Assembly (NCBI GenBank): GCA_037127255.1
Contig: JBANSL010000018.1
Location: 22,479,175 to 22,543,174, forward strand
From: Persicaria tinctoria
Lineage: Eukaryota > Streptophyta > Magnoliopsida > Caryophyllales > Polygonaceae
Reading direction: 5' to 3'
Length of the DNA stretch: 64,000 nt
In this document: positions 32,406 to 45,250 of the stretch, in pieces
Position numbering within the stretch: the stretch's first letter is position 1
Layout of the letters: every line of letters starts with the position of its first letter
Made by a program: the position numbers and the translations under genes
The notes under the pieces: model-generated
Told to the model about the DNA's origin: nothing
Seen by the model: only the letters and a program-made list of their open reading frames with translations
The model's database searches: none

Positions 32406-33751
32406 TATAGTGTATAAAAATATTTATAAAAAGGGCTAAATTATGAGATTCTTTTGTAAATCAACATACTATATAAAAAAAATTTTTATCCGTAGTTATA
32501 ACGATTTTTCTAAATTATATTTTTAGGTACAACATCTTCATTTAAAAAGTTTTTTTTTTTTTTGAGATTTATCAATTTTTTTCGGTGTTTCTATCCTATA
32601 CCCTAATGTTATAGGATAAAACCCTAAATTGGAAAAGATTCCATACTAAAAAAAATAAGCGACCCTATAAATATAATTTTAAAAAGATAAACTAATTAAA
32701 ATTTTAAATATATTTTTAAATTAGTGCTATTATCTAGAAAAATCGAATTTTTAAAATAATTTCTTCGTAAATCAACTATGATTAAGGTAAAGTAAAAAAA
32801 TCCAACTTATAAAATCCTTATTAATAAGAAATAGAGTAAACAATCATATCGGCAAAATTTGCGCAATTTTAGATGCTTACGAACATTCCTTTTGAACTCT
32901 TGAAGTATACATTAATACATTCAAACAGGATCTATTTCAGATGAAACCAATTATACTAATTAGCAATTTGCAATAATTAAATGCGAGAAAAAATTAAAAA
33001 ATATAAAAACCCAGCAAATTAAGAAACCAACGGTAGTGGAAGATTCCAAATCATGGCGACAAATTGGCTCAACTTGCATGATCATGATCTAGTGGCCATG
33101 TTATATCCTTGGTGAATCTTGCTGTTTTTGAATATAAATAAAACTACTAATTCAGGCTTATTAATTAGACACTTAAAGTTTTTTCTATCCTATACCCTTA
33201 GGCTATAAGATAAGACCATAAATTAAAAAAGATTTCAAACAAAAAAAGTAAGCGACCCTAAAAATGGAAATTTAAAAAAGGCTAAAATAATTTTTAAAAA
33301 AATTTAAATTTAAAGTCTTATCCTATACTCTTGAGCATAATATATAAAAATCACTTAACAAATACGATCTTAATTAGCTGTCTTTATAGGTGTGTCATAT
33401 TGTGCTACTACATGTGCTTTCCATTCATGCAATTAAGTTCAAATCCGATCCATCAATTCATCTCTCTCGATTAAATACCAATTATAAGGTGTAATGATGT
33501 GCGGTGGACAAATGGATTAAATAAAAAAAACTGATAAATTATGATGGGTCATACTATGTGGGGTCACACGTCCAATCGCACACGCGCTAACCAAGTCGAG
33601 TACACAAGCTCCGAGTGAGGTTTCATCCAAAAATCATTTGACATTAGGAAAAATTTCTTTTCTCTGAAGAACCCACTAATAACTACAAGGCTTGGATTCA
33701 CTATATTTTCCTTGTAAAATACTATCCCATATTATATTCTCAACAAAAATA
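32406..33751. other. AT-rich intergenic stretch
   Basis: No gene or RNA seen. A phrase CTATCCTATACCCTWA..GCTATAAGATAA-like (near 32590 and 33185) is repeated with AAAAAAGTAAGCGACCCTA after it, indicating an old dispersed repeat of about 120 bp. Confidence 0.5.
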
Positions 33752-33989
33752 TTCCATCAGCTCGGAAAAAACACCGTTTACTATTCACGCACACTTTTTT
33801 TAGAATAATAAAAAACTATATAAAATATCATTTTTTAAAAATAATTTTGTTTTACAAATTTTGTACTTATTAATAGTAACTACAAAATTATTTTATTAAA
33901 TTTATCAAAAAATTGATATTTTATATAGTTTTTATTATCTTAAAAAAGTGGGTGAATAATAAACGATATGTTTTACTGAACCGATTGAG
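33752..33989. mobile_element. Stowaway/mariner-like MITE
   Basis: TA-flanked. TIRs TTCCATCAGCTCGG and (inverted) CTCAATCGGTTC match the plant CTCCATCGGTTC terminus. Next come inverted copies of CGTTTACTATTCACSCAC and ACACTTTTTTAAGATAATA-like stretches. Confidence 0.65.
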
Positions 33990-34052
33990 TAGTTGAAATT
34001 GAAATTAGTCATATATAAAATATGATTATTCACATGTAACTATAATTTCTTT

Positions 34053-34285
34053 TGATGATGATTCAATCATGAATTTGAGATGGATTCATGATGAATCTAA
34101 TGAATGTGAATGAAGAAGAACAAACATAAAGAGAGAGAGGATTCTTGTTCACATTCAATTGTAATCCGAAAAATCTGTTTACAACATAGTGTTCAATTGC
34201 CTTTTATAATACTCAATACTCATCCACGTGGCACACTTAACACCTCTAATCTCTAACAACTACTAACTTTCTTAACTCTCCAACA
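34053..34285 (-). repeat. 3' LTR of copia A
   Basis: 233 bp, from TGATGATGATTCAATCATG to CTCCAACA in plus orientation. A purine tract (AAGCTTGAGGAGGAT on minus) abuts it. It contains CACTCATCCAC and CACCTCTAATCTCTAACAAC phrases shared with the 5' LTR. Confidence 0.85.
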
Positions 34286-34305
34286 ATCCTCCTCAAGCTT
34301 AGAGT

Positions 34306-36230
34306 TCTGTAAATTGATTAATAACTCCAAGCTTGCGTGTTGCACTTGATTCACCACCTTGGTGAAGATGTCAGCTGGTTGGTCTTTGGTGTAGATGTAT
34401 TTTGTATCAATTTCATGACTCATCACCATTCATGTTCCTAACCAAATGACAATCGGCCTCTATATGTTTGGTCCCTTCATGAACATGAGATTCCTTGATA
34501 TGTGCAATGCTGCTTGATTGTCACAAAACAGATCCATGACATGAGTTTGCTAAACTTTCAAGTCTTTTAGAACCATGACCAGTCAGATCAACTTACAAGT
34601 CATTGTCATGGCCACAAATGACTGCTTCTTTGTCCTCCAAGAGATCAATGACTCACCCAACATGAAGCAATACCATGTGAAAGACTTCATGGTCATGGGA
34701 TATGCCTGCCAATCTGTATCACAAAATCCTCCTAACTTCATATCAGATTTGCTTGAGAGGAGAATTCCTAATCCTGGAGCTTTCTTAATGTACCTTAGAA
34801 GATGTTTTACTGCTTGTCAGTGCATCCCATTGGGCCTTTTCATAAACTAACTTAAGATATGAACTTAGTGTGTAATATATGGACGAGCAACAGTGAGATC
34901 AATTTACCCACTATCTTCCTGTATAGCTTTGGTTTATCAAACACCATTCCCTCACTAGTCAGTTTGCAGTGCACATCCAATGGAGTGGCTAATGGCTTTG
35001 GATTCTCAATTCCAGCATCTTCAAGCAGCTCTATAGCATATTTCCTCTTATTCAACCATATGCCTTCTTGAGTTCAATCTATTTCAATTCCCAGAAAATA
35101 CGTGGTGTGACCCAGGTCCTTGATTTGAAAGTGCTTATGTAGATGAGCTTTTAACTTTTCAATCTCTTCCTTGTTATTCCTTGTGATGATCATATCATCT
35201 ACATAGACTATGAGAGTTGTAAAAATCTCACCAATTTGCTTAGTGAACAATGCATGATCAGCTTTAGACTGCACAAAATCTACCAATTTGACCGCTTGAG
35301 CAAACTTATTAAACCATTGCCTTGGTGCTTGCTTTAACCCATGCCATATAAAGACTTATTCAATTTGCACACTAGCTTGATCTTTTGCTCACTCAGACCA
35401 TAATCCTCCTGAGCACTAGAATCAACTGCCAATAACTTGTTATGTTGCAAAGTCTTCAACCTAGCATATTCAGGAGAAAGAGCCATAAAAACCTCCTCCT
35501 CAAGCTCACCATGTAGAAAAGCATTTGTCACATCCATCTAAGCAATGTGCCATCCTTTAACAGCTGCAACAGCCAGGAGAGTTTGTGCAGTAACTAACCT
35601 TGCAACTAGTGAAAAGGTTTCAAAGTAATCCAGCCCTTCAATCTAGCTGAGAAAAATCACGAGCCACAAGCCTTGCTTTGTGTCATTCTAGAGAGCCATC
35701 TGCTTTGAACTTCAACTTGAAAAGCCATTTACATGTCACTACTGAATGACCATTCGAAAGAGGCATGAGTGTCCAAGTATCATTCCTTTCAAGGGCATTT
35801 AGTTCAACTAGCATAGCCTCACACCAAACAGGGCTTTGTATAGCCTCATGGAGAGATGTGGACTCTTTGTGTGAAACAACATTATTAATGAAGGCATGAT
35901 AAGAAGGAGAAATAGATGAGTAGCACATTACGGAGGTAAGAGATCGGGTAGGGATGGGTAACCTTTCAGGATGATGACAAAGTATTGATACTCTTCATGG
36001 AGGCCATACTGACATAGTCTTTCATCCACACGAGTGAGTGATGGATTCGAGAGGAATGTCTAGAAGCCAGGGTTTCGGTTGGCTCACAGGACAAAGAACT
36101 TTCAAATCCCAAAACTTTGTGTGATCAACATCAAGGGTGTCAGGTGGTTTAGGTAGAGGAGCTGGTTGGGAAAAAGATTCCACATCTGCAGGGGCAGATG
36201 ATGGTTATGCAGCATGCTCAATTGGAGTGT
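34306..36230 (-). pseudogene. Copia A reverse transcriptase and RNase H
   Basis: From 35928: NDTWTLMPLSNGHSVVTCKW, a degenerate middle, MDVTNAFLHGELEEEVFM, LIVYVDDMIITRNN (catalytic YVDD retained), FQIKDLGHTTYFLGIEI and ATPLDVHCKLTSEG. RNase H traces end HEGTKHIEADCHLV near 34450. Several stops and frameshifts. RT copies the element RNA in intact relatives. Confidence 0.82.
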
Positions 36231-36284
36231 AGTCAAAAGGAAAACAATGGTCAATCACCTCTAAGATAGATGAAGGTTCGATAA

Positions 36285-37235
36285 TGTAAAACTAAGTAAT
36301 GTAAAGATACTCTAGAAGGGGGGTTGAATAGAGTATGCCGGTTTTTCGCAGATAGTCTCAAGACTTTTGAAGCTCGTGCCAAAACCCTTTGAGATTAGAC
36401 TTAGTCTTTTCTCTGAAAACCTGAATCACAAAGTTAGACAATTCGAACCAAGTGCGGAAATAAGGTAAAGCAGTAAATAAAGGACTCGATGAATTGTTTA
36501 CGACGTTCGGCACGAACTTGGCCTACGTCCCCGCCTAGGGTTCTTCCACAACCCTAGGATTCAACCGGCTTTTATTGATTCACGAGACTTAGGATCCTAA
36601 TAGCTCACCGAGAAGCCTCTCTCCTATAGAATTGCAATCTAGTCAACTCACGTTCCCATGGAGTCCTAGACCAATCTAGAAGAGCCCCACCTCTCTATGC
36701 TATCTAGTACAATCCTCTTACACTTAGTGAATCAATCGCCTAGTGTCCACTTCCCGAGTTACAAACTCTCGAGTATAACACTATCACAAAATATATCCTA
36801 TAAGCTCACTGTGTAACTCTCAAATGCTTTGAAATGAAATAACAGACTCTTAAGGACTAGCAGAGAGCACACGAAGAAGACAGATTTCTCTTTGAGGGCT
36901 TGAGTGTATGAATGCTTGTGTTCAACCAACGTATAACTGTCTTCTTCTTCCTTTTCTTTATATTGAAACAAATCGCTGCCTAAGGATCTTCACCAACGGC
37001 TAGAGAAGATCATGACTTGAGCTGGATTCTTCACAATCTTCTATCTTTGGAAACTTCTGAAGCCATGATCTTCCGATTTGAATCTTCTCGATATACAGCA
37101 TAAGGAAGGAAATAATATTCAAAAAGGCTTCCTGAAAGGTTAGTGTATATATAATAATATAATGGAAGCATATAATAACATAAAATAAAATTCGAACATA
37201 ATATATTATATAACAGGTTTTTTGTTTCATCAACA
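36285..37235 (-). repeat. LTR of Sirevirus-like copia
   Basis: On minus it begins TGTTGATGAAAC at 37235 and ends in ACA at 36285 or 36300. It contains the GGGGGGTTGAATAGAG-type phrase typical of Sirevirus LTRs. About 940 bp. Confidence 0.55.
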
Positions 37236-37518
37236 CTGCTAAAGCTTCAAGACCTTTGACAAAAACAGACTGTCAAATCCTTTGAAACTTATTCCGATTT
37301 TCATCAAGGGAGTGGAGTTATCAATCTCCCCCTTGATGAAAGACAAAACCTGTGCATCCCTGCAACTTAGTCAAACAGATATAATATAAGTAAAATCGGA
37401 CTAAGTACCTGCATGGGTTAGACGAATGTTGGATCATAAGTTTAAAACATGAAAATATCCAACCAAAAACAAAACCAAGGTCTTCCAAGACCTTTGAATC
37501 GCAACAGTTTTAAAAAGT

Positions 37519-38226
37519 CTAACACCACAGATCATCTCCCCCTTTTTGTCTTTCAACAAAGGAAGGAGGTAAAACAGTCACCAAAAGTACCTGCATGGGA
37601 GATGGAGGCTTGGCCGCTGGTGGGGCTTTCCGCTTCTTTGGAGACGGGGGAGGAGGAGAAGGAGAAGGAGAGGCAACAGGTTCTGGCTCCTCTTCCTCCT
37701 CGTCCTCAGACCCCGAGTCCTCAGCGGACCCTTCAGCGTCCTCGTTGTCTCCTTGAGCATCCTCATCATCGCCAGTCTCGTCTTCCTCTTCTTCTTCTTC
37801 CTCAGGTTCCTCCTCAGTGGGAACCTCCTTCTCAGCCTCTTTTCGAATTCTCTCGGCCTCCTCCTCGGCCAGTTTCCTCGCCAACTTGGCCTCTTCCTCG
37901 ACCTTTTTCTTTCTCAGAGCTTCTTCCTTGGCGGCATCCCGTTCCAGAATGGCGTCGAGATCCTCCTCTTCCTCCTCATCATCTACCTCCTCATCGATGA
38001 TTTTCTTTTTCCCTTTTTGCTTTGCACTGAGAGGCTTCTTCGATGAGCGTTTTTTAGAGCCCCTGGTAACTATAGTCGTGCTCTCAGCAATGGTGCTCAG
38101 GAAAACAGCTGGGACGATTGCTTGTGGAGTGGGTTCAGGTTGAGGGGAAGTAGAAGTGGCATGGTGTTCCTTGGGGGTGGCGTCAAGCCTTTTGGGTGTG
38201 GAGGCTTTCTTTGATTTGGGAGCCAT
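37519..38226 (-). CDS. Extra acidic, coiled-coil ORF downstream of pol
   Basis: An intact 235-codon ORF begins MAPKSKKASTPKRL with a basic, Ser/Thr/Pro-rich N-terminus (residues 1-85, with GSKKRSSKKP). An acidic run and a long charged helix follow (about 85-135, KVEEEAKLARKLAEEEAER), then Glu/Asp-rich tracts (135-185) and a proline/serine/lysine tail. No signal peptide or membrane segment is visible. Sireviruses often carry an extra ORF (env-like) between pol and the 3' LTR; position and strand fit, but the absence of membrane segments argues against an envelope protein. It is intact while pol is broken. Function unknown. Confidence 0.55.
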   Translation of the reverse strand: MAPKSKKASTPKRLDATPKEHHATSTSPQPEPTPQAIVPAVFLSTIAESTTIVTRGSKKRSSKKPLSAKQKGKKKIIDEEVDDEEEEEDLDAILERDAAKEEALRKKKVEEEAKLARKLAEEEAERIRKEAEKEVPTEEEPEEEEEEEDETGDDEDAQGDNEDAEGSAEDSGSEDEEEEEPEPVASPSPSPPPPSPKKRKAPPAAKPPSPMQVLLVTVLPPSFVERQKGGDDLWC

Positions 38227-38707
38227 GGAGGTTTTCGGCTAGGGTTTTAGAATAGATTGAGAGGTTGAAGGAGAAGTAGAATTGGAAAGGTTTGGATAAG
38301 TGTGAAGTGGTGAGAGAATCGGGTACAGATTGTGGTTTAAGTAGAGTGAGATGATGGAGTTGATGGGACGGGTTTAGAGTTCCAAGGATGGGTAATGATA
38401 ACATTGCCAATTTGAAAAAATTTCCATTCAAAATTCAAACCTTTTCACAATTTAAAATAGGAGGAAAATATCCGAAAATATTTTGTTCCAAAAATAAAAC
38501 ATGTACTCGGATGGGGGGAATAAAATGTGTAATCAAACAGAATTTTAAAAACCGTTAAAAATATACTTGATCAAATATCTAAAAGATATTAACCAAATAT
38601 ATATGATCTGATATATGTACTCTACCATTCAGTTCACAAACCTTGACATAATTCTCAAAGGTCTTGACACTGAGTAGAATTTATCTTTCGTAAAGGGAAA
38701 GCTCCCC

Positions 38708-40393
38708 CTACGAAAGTGCATCCTTGTTAAGCATCCCAATCTCTCGTCTAATGAAGGGGAACCTGTCCTCTGCCAAAGGCTTAGTAAAAATGTCAGCCCA
38801 TTGATAATCCGTTGAAATAAAAGAAATGGACACATCATCTTTTTCAACATGGTCTCTAATGAAATGGTGCCTTACATCAATATGTTTTGTCCTTGAATGC
38901 TGAACTGGATTCTTCGTGATTGATATGGCACTTGTATTGTCACACTTAATGGGAATACCTATGAGGTTGATGCCAAGATCTCTCATTTGTTGAGCTATCC
39001 AAAGGATTTGGGAGCAACAAGCTCTAGCTGCTATGTATTCGGTTTTGGCAGTGGATAGAGCAACTGAGTTTTGTTTCTTTGAATGGCAACTGATTAAGGA
39101 TGCTCCTAAGAATTGGCAACATCCTGATGTGCTCTTCCTATCCACCTTATAGCCTACAAAATCTGCATCAGAATACCCGATTAATGTAAAATCTTTTTGC
39201 TTTGGGTACCACAAGCCAAGCTCCTTAGTGCCATTGAGGTATCGGAAGATCCTCTTCACAGCTACGAGGTGAGATTCTTTAGGATCAGCTTGAAACCTAG
39301 CTCACATGCAAACCCTAAACATGATGTCAGGTCTACTAGATATGAGATATAGTAAAGATCCAATCATTTCTCGATACTCCTTTTGATTGACACTCTTCCA
39401 AGTCTTGTCTTGATCTAGAGATAATGTTGAGCTCATGGGTGTCTTGGCTGCTTTGGATTGATCCATCTTGAATTTCTTCAAGAGATCCTTAGTATACTTG
39501 CTTTGGTTGACAAAGATCCCTTTCTTGGATTGATGAACTTGTAATCCCAAAAAGAAATTGAGTTCACCCATCAAGCTCATCTCAAATTCGCTGCACATGA
39601 TGTCAGAAAATTCCTTGCACAAAGATGTGTTAGTAGCACCAAATAATATATCATCAACATAAATTTGAATAACCAAAATGTCATTTCCTTTGGTCTTGAT
39701 AAAAAGAGTCTTGTCGATCAACCCCCTTTTAAAATCATTTTCTAAAAGATATTTTGACAAGCGCGCATACCAAGCTCTTGGGGCTTATTTCAAACCATAA
39801 AGCACTTTGTCTAGTTTATAAACATGATTGGGAAATTCTGAACTTTCAAAACCTGGGGGTTGAGCCACATAAACTTCTTCCTCTAAGAAACCATTAAGAA
39901 AAGCACACTTGACATCCATTTGATATAACTTTATGCTCATAAAAGATGCAAATGCTAATAAAATGCGAATGGCTTTAAGCCTGGCAATAGGAGCAAAGGT
40001 CTCATCGTAGTCAATACCTTCCTCTTGATTGTAGCCTTGAGCAACAAGCCTTGCTTTGTTCCTCAAGATCTTACCATTCTCATCTAGCTTGTTTCAAAAT
40101 ACCCATCGCGTGCCAATGACCGATTGATGCTTTGGCCTAGGCTTCAAGGTCCAGACTTTGTTGCTTTCAAATTCGTTAAGCTCACTTTGCATAGCAATGA
40201 TCCAGTCTGGCTCTTGAAAGGCCTCATCTACCTTCTTTGGTTCAATAAGAGAAACAAATGCGTGAAAAGCACAAAGATCTATAACAATGATTCTTATGAC
40301 AAAAGCAATGATTTGTAGCAAATTGATGGTAAAGTAAAGTAAAGAGAAATATGATTGCAAAGTATTGATAATAAGATAGAGAAAATATTTCAC
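38708..40393 (-). pseudogene. Sirevirus-type reverse transcriptase and RNase H
   Basis: From 40290: EPDWIIAMQSELNEFESNKV, QSVIGTRWVF, NKARLVAQGYNQEEGIDYDE, MDVKCAFLNGFLEEEVYVAQ, LVIQIYVDDILFGATN (YVDD intact), GELNFFLGLQVHQSKKGIFV, then RNase H with LIGYSDADFVGYKVDRKSTS, DNTSAISITKNPVQHSRTKH and ADIFTKPLAEDRF. Only a few stops interrupt it, so it is younger than copia A's pol. Confidence 0.85.
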
Positions 40394-40439
40394 CTGTAAT
40401 TCTTAGAGCATGGTTGAGATTTAAGATCCTAGGATTGAT

Positions 40440-42830
40440 TCAATAGTGATAAGACACATTTAGGTAGTGTTAACATGTGCATTTAGATAGGTTTAGATAT
40501 AATAAAATGCATAAGTTTAGAGTAGTTTTCACGTTTTACTCATGTTTCGATTAGAGTCGGAATTTACAATTTTTGTGCATGATTTCAAGTGATTGCAAAG
40601 AGGTGAAGTTAAGCTCGAGCCAATGCTCAAATAGTTATTTCTAAGCATATGTCGACTTGATTAAAGTTGATAGATCCGTAAAGATACAATCCAACCTCAC
40701 CAAGGAGAATGTGTATATCTCTGACGAGAGGGTTTCTCGACCAAATAAATTTGTAGTCAAGACCCCGTTATAGGATAGTGGAGTCAGATTCATCCACATG
40801 AGAGAAGTCGGTGGTTATAGGTTTAGTTGGTTTCGGGGTTCGGGGATAGCGGGAAAAAGGTGTAAGGTTGATGTCGATGTCGACTAAAACTTGGTCGATG
40901 TCGAGGGATGGAGAGGGAATGGTGGTTGATGTCGGGTAACCTGTGTAAAATTTAAAATAACAAAATAAAATAATAAAGGTGCAAACTTCCAAGGTTAGGG
41001 ATCACCGCAACAATAAACATATATTATAAATCACATAAAAATGCATGCTTTATATCAAATAACTTTTGTTATTAACAAATAGGAATATAGATGCTCTTGC
41101 ATAAACCCTAAGTGTTACTATCCTAATTTCATAATTAATCCAAATTCATAATAAAATCACTTTCGCTTCAATATCATAAATAAGGATCACCTACTACTCT
41201 CGTAGAAGAATTATGCATATACGATAGAAGATAATAAAGACATACAAATTCATAAATTCGTAAATAAAACACACATATCTATGTTGGGATCACCCCAACC
41301 CTAGAAGAGGGAAATTAGAAACAAAACATAATGAAAAAAAACAACTTTAATATTAAATTAAAACTTACAACCATGCAATCATCTCTTTCCTCCTCTCTCG
41401 CCTCCTCTCGATCTCTCTCTCCTCTGTCCTTGCGTCCGAAGATGACTTGACTTGAATGTCTAAAAAACCAGCCCCTAGGGCTTTATTTATAGTGCTCCAT
41501 CTAGCTAATCTAGAAAATGAACAACTATTTCTATATCTAAATCTATCTATCTAAATCCTAAGATAAAATATTGATAAATAAATAAAATAAAATAAAATTC
41601 CCCCTACGTAAATTAGAGAATTACTAATGTGGATAAAATCTTCCTTCTTGATAGAACATCTTGTGCCTTCTCTTGCAAGTAATCAACACTCGGACTCCTA
41701 CTCGATTGATTCAATAGTTATTTCTAAGCATATGTCAACTTGACTAAAGTTGATAGATCCGCAAAGATACAGTCTTCTTATTCAATATCACTAAATAATA
41801 GCATTAAACACTCAAGTTCTAAGACCGATTGACATATCGATTCAATGCAATTAGAAGACAATAAAAACAACCCATATCGTCGATCCCTAACAAACATCTA
41901 ACGAAATAGATCAATCGAAATCATCCACTACAAAGACATAGAAATGTCACTACTTCAATTACTTCGTTTTCTATCTAGAAAACAACAACGAATTCATAGC
42001 TTAGATGCAATTCCTAACATGGTGATCAATCATAAAAATGAACACAGATATAATCAATAAGAACTAGATAATAAATATACTCATAAATAACTAATAGAAA
42101 TCAAATATTCCTCACAATTCATTCAACCATGTCTTCAAATCACGGGCGAAACTATGAGTTTAGCAACTCATAGGCCAAAAACCTCTCTTCTCTCTAATTG
42201 TGTTCATTGTCTAACTCTCATGCCAACCACTACTGAATATGGAAGAAATAAACCTAAATAGAACATGAAAACCCTAGAAAATATAATAATAATATAATAT
42301 AAAATAAGTATCTTTGGACTTAAATTGCAATTGCTGAACACGGACTAGCGGTGGGCGCCACTAGAATACTGATGGGTGATGGTCCCAACAGTGGCCAACT
42401 CTTCTTTAACTTCGATGTTGTGCTTCCTTGCTTCTTTGTAGCTCCTTCTTCATCCTTCATATGCTCCAAACCATGTCTTTTAAGCTCTTCCAATATCTCA
42501 TCCAAGGTCGGAATGTAAAACTTCAGAATAAACACTAAAAACGCGTAGATTTTGAACTCAAATACTTCACCAGAAAGATATGAAATTAGACTAAAACATA
42601 TGCAAAACTCCTATCTAAATTCACTAAGAAACACCTATAATGTCTCTATGAAATATGCATTATCACGCCCTTACCCCACATCAAATTTCATAAGGATATT
42701 GGGAGTGATTTATAAGTGATTCAAGCCCTACCCATGTCATAAGATCTTTTCCTTTTCAGGCTCCAAGTGAGAACAACGGACCTGAGAGGGCTAGGTAGCA
42801 TAGGCTAATGCCTCTTAAGACCTCGGGTGA
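40440..42830. repeat. Mosaic of gypsy LTR fragments
   Basis: A plus-oriented LTR start (TGATAAGACACATTTAGG) is at 40449. A minus-oriented LTR start (TGATAATGCATATTTCATAG) is at about 42669. The phrase ATAGTTATTTCTAAGCATAT occurs at 40631 and 41713, both followed by TTGATAGATCCG. CACCCCAACCCTAGAAG near 41290 matches the nested LTR at 16.7 kb. A GTCGATGTCGA cluster near 40870 resembles that LTR's iterated words. No gag or pol is recognised. This and the Sirevirus remnant separate copia A integrase from its RT. Confidence 0.55.
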
Positions 42831-42847
42831 AACTTTTTGGTGTCTAC

Positions 42848-43990
42848 TTAAGTGGCAGTAGAAATATAACAAAGACAACTGAAGGTCCTTAGATGAGAGT
42901 AATGTGGAGAGGTGCCATATAGGACCTCATGTGGAGATTTATTTTTGATGTAGGTAGCAGTGAGGATGCAATCACCCCAGAAGTAAGTGGGTACAACAGA
43001 TTGGATCATTAAAGATCGAGCAATATCAAGAATGTACTTTTGTTTTCTCTCAACCAGAGCATTTTGTTGTGGGGTGGCTTTGCAAGAACTTTGATGAATA
43101 ATGCCTTTGTCATGAAGAAAGGAGTCAACAGAGGTATTGGAGAACTCATAGCCCATATCACTTCTAACAATTTTGACAGTTGCCTGAAATTGAGTTTCAA
43201 CAAGTTTGATGAAGTTTTGGAGAAGAGAAGAAACTTCAGTTTTTTGTTTCATAAGGAAAGCCTATAAACCTCTACTTTTATCATTAATAATGGTTAAGAA
43301 ATAACGAAAACTATGGTGATTTTGTTGCTCATAGAGACCCTAAACATCACAATGTAACACTTGAAATATGCAATCAGCATGAGAAGTACTGTAATTGAAA
43401 GAATTTCTGGTTTGCTTTGCCGTGGGGCATACAAAGCTTACATGATCACAAGCAGCATCAATGTCATTCTGTAAAAGGAAAATGTGTTTTAGCTTAATAA
43501 AAGGGGCATGTCCAAGCCTAAGATGCCACAATGCAGTAGTGCTTGGAATGCAATTATTGTGTTTAGGTAAGAAAATGGGCAAAGGATTAAAGTCTATATG
43601 AGGTATAGAAGTTGCACTATATGTGAATGTTGTGGAGGGTGATGAGATGTCAGGATCCATGTAGTAAAGCCCACGATTCTGATTACCAAATGCAATTATC
43701 TTCATCTTTGCTTAGTCTTGGACAAGGCAAGAATCAGGTTGCAAAATTACATCGTTGTTTAGATCACTGCATATTTTACTGAGAGATAGGAGATTATATT
43801 TGAATTTTGGAATGCACAGAACATTATGTAAAGTAAGGTTGGCTATTTTTAAGGTTCCTTTGTGAGATATAGATGAAGTGCTACCATCAGGCAGATGAAT
43901 GAAGGTGTTAACAAGAGGTTGTGAATTGGTGAAAAGGGTTATATCATAAGCCATATGATCAGTGGCACCACTGTCTATGATCCAAAGCTT
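42848..43990 (-). pseudogene. Copia A protease and integrase
   Basis: Minus strand: LWIIDSGATDHMAY (Asp-Ser-Gly protease motif near 43970), LHNVLCIPKFKYNLLSLSKI, the GAG-pre-integrase LWHLRLGHAPFIKLKHI, then integrase core VKIVRSDMGYEFSNTSVDSF, HQSSCKATPQQNALVERK and SLMIQSVVPTYFWGDCI. The first catalytic Asp region is weak; the central Asp and Glu are visible. Stops break the frame. Reading ceases at 42848, beside the foreign insertion. Confidence 0.82.
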
Positions 43991-44257
43991 TGAAACTACA
44001 GAGGCCTAAAGACAGAGTTTACCTGCTAGCTGAGGTTCATAACTAGCTGAATTTGAATTTCCAAGAAAGGATATGAAGTTCACCTGTTGCTGATGGTCTA
44101 CAAAGAACTGAGCAATTTTCATGGAGCCCAGATCTTGAAATGCACTCAATAGACCTTATAAGGAGGTGACTGCAAATCCAGTGGCATTTTTTTTTCGATA
44201 ACTCTTGCCATCTCCAGATTTCTTGAACTCCTTCTTTGGTTCTTGACTTTTGCTCAA

Positions 44258-45222
44258 CTATGGCTTTTCTTTACTTTTGGAGTGCCATCTAGGGTATCCA
44301 ATCAACTCCCAACACTTCTCCATCTTGTGGTTGCCATTGCAGTGACCACACTTATCTCGACGAGCTTTTGTATCTCTAGAGTTGGAGATGAGAGCAGTAC
44401 CTTTTAGGAGACTATGCTTAATTGAACTTCTACTTAGATCATCTTGAAGCAAAAAAGAATGTGCAGTGCTTACATTTAGTAATGACACAATAAGCAGGAT
44501 CTGGCGTCGATCATTATCATATTTCTCATTCAGTCCCATGACAAATGTCATCAACTTTGCCTCTTGATCAACCTTCTCTTGCTGCTTCTGTAGATCGCAC
44601 ACCAACCACCACATTTGCACACAATCGGGGTTGATATCGAAGCCAGTTACTGCAAGTAGCCCTTCAGCTGAGTAAATAATTCAGTTAGATGAGCAGGTCC
44701 TTGCTCACAATTAGAGATTTGTTTCTTCATCTGATAGATCAAAGGACCATTTTTCTTTCCATAGCTATCTTCAAGATCTTTCCACATCTCCATCGTTGTC
44801 TCATACTCATCAATGGAGTTATAGATCTCTTTTGAAACCGTATTCAAGATCCAAGAGCATGCAATATCATTGCAACGATTCCATTGCAAGAAATTCTCAT
44901 CGGTTTTCACAATTGAGCAATTAAGAAACCATACCTTGTTCTTGATTGAGAGCGCTTTCAACATCGATCTTCTCCATCGACGATAATTGTCACCGATCAA
45001 TTGGATTGTGGAGAGAACAAGGCTAGAGTTGTGTGAAGGATGGAGGAACATTGGACTCTGAAGATCAGGCGGATGTAATTCCATCACTTTGTCGTCTTTC
45101 TCCAGATCGCTCACCATTTGGTGTCGCCGTGAAAGACCAGTATGAAGAACTTCATAAAATGTAGAAACAGAGGGCGAGAGATGGATGATTTCAGAGTGAG
45201 AAATCAACCAACACATTATCAC
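44258..45222 (-). pseudogene. Copia A gag
   Basis: Minus strand: STIQLIGDNYRRWRRSMLKA, NDIACSWILNTVSKEIYNSI, TMEMWKDLEDSYGKKNGPLI and LTELFTQLKGYLQ. After one stop: FVMGLNEKYDNDRRQILLIV and a zinc-knuckle-like CGHCNGNHKMEKCWELIGYP. This is the copia gag (UBN2/Retrotran_gag) layout, forming the particle shell in intact elements. It begins close behind the primer site. Confidence 0.82.
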
Positions 45223-45238
45223 AGATCGAGCAACTCTT

Positions 45239-45250
45239 GCTCTGATACCA
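45239..45250 (-). promoter_or_regulatory. Copia A primer-binding site
   Basis: TGGTATCAGAGC on the minus strand directly follows the 5' LTR. It is the standard initiator-Met tRNA primer site of plant copia elements. Confidence 0.88.

Larger units (their letters stand above)
36285..40393 (-). mobile_element. 5'-truncated Sirevirus-type copia remnant
   Basis: Inserted in copia A. On minus: RT and RNase H (40393-38708), an extra acidic ORF (38226-37519), polypurine tracts and one LTR. AAGGGGGAGAT-type purine tracts occur three times (near 37328, 37537, 38700), which is a hallmark of the Sirevirus branch. gag, protease, integrase and the 5' LTR are missing. Confidence 0.68.

Noticed and set aside
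37449..38143. Plus-strand ORFs opposite the acidic ORF (183, 97 and 108 codons)
   Set aside because: Shadows of the low-complexity acidic ORF on minus, whose position downstream of pol makes it the likelier real one.
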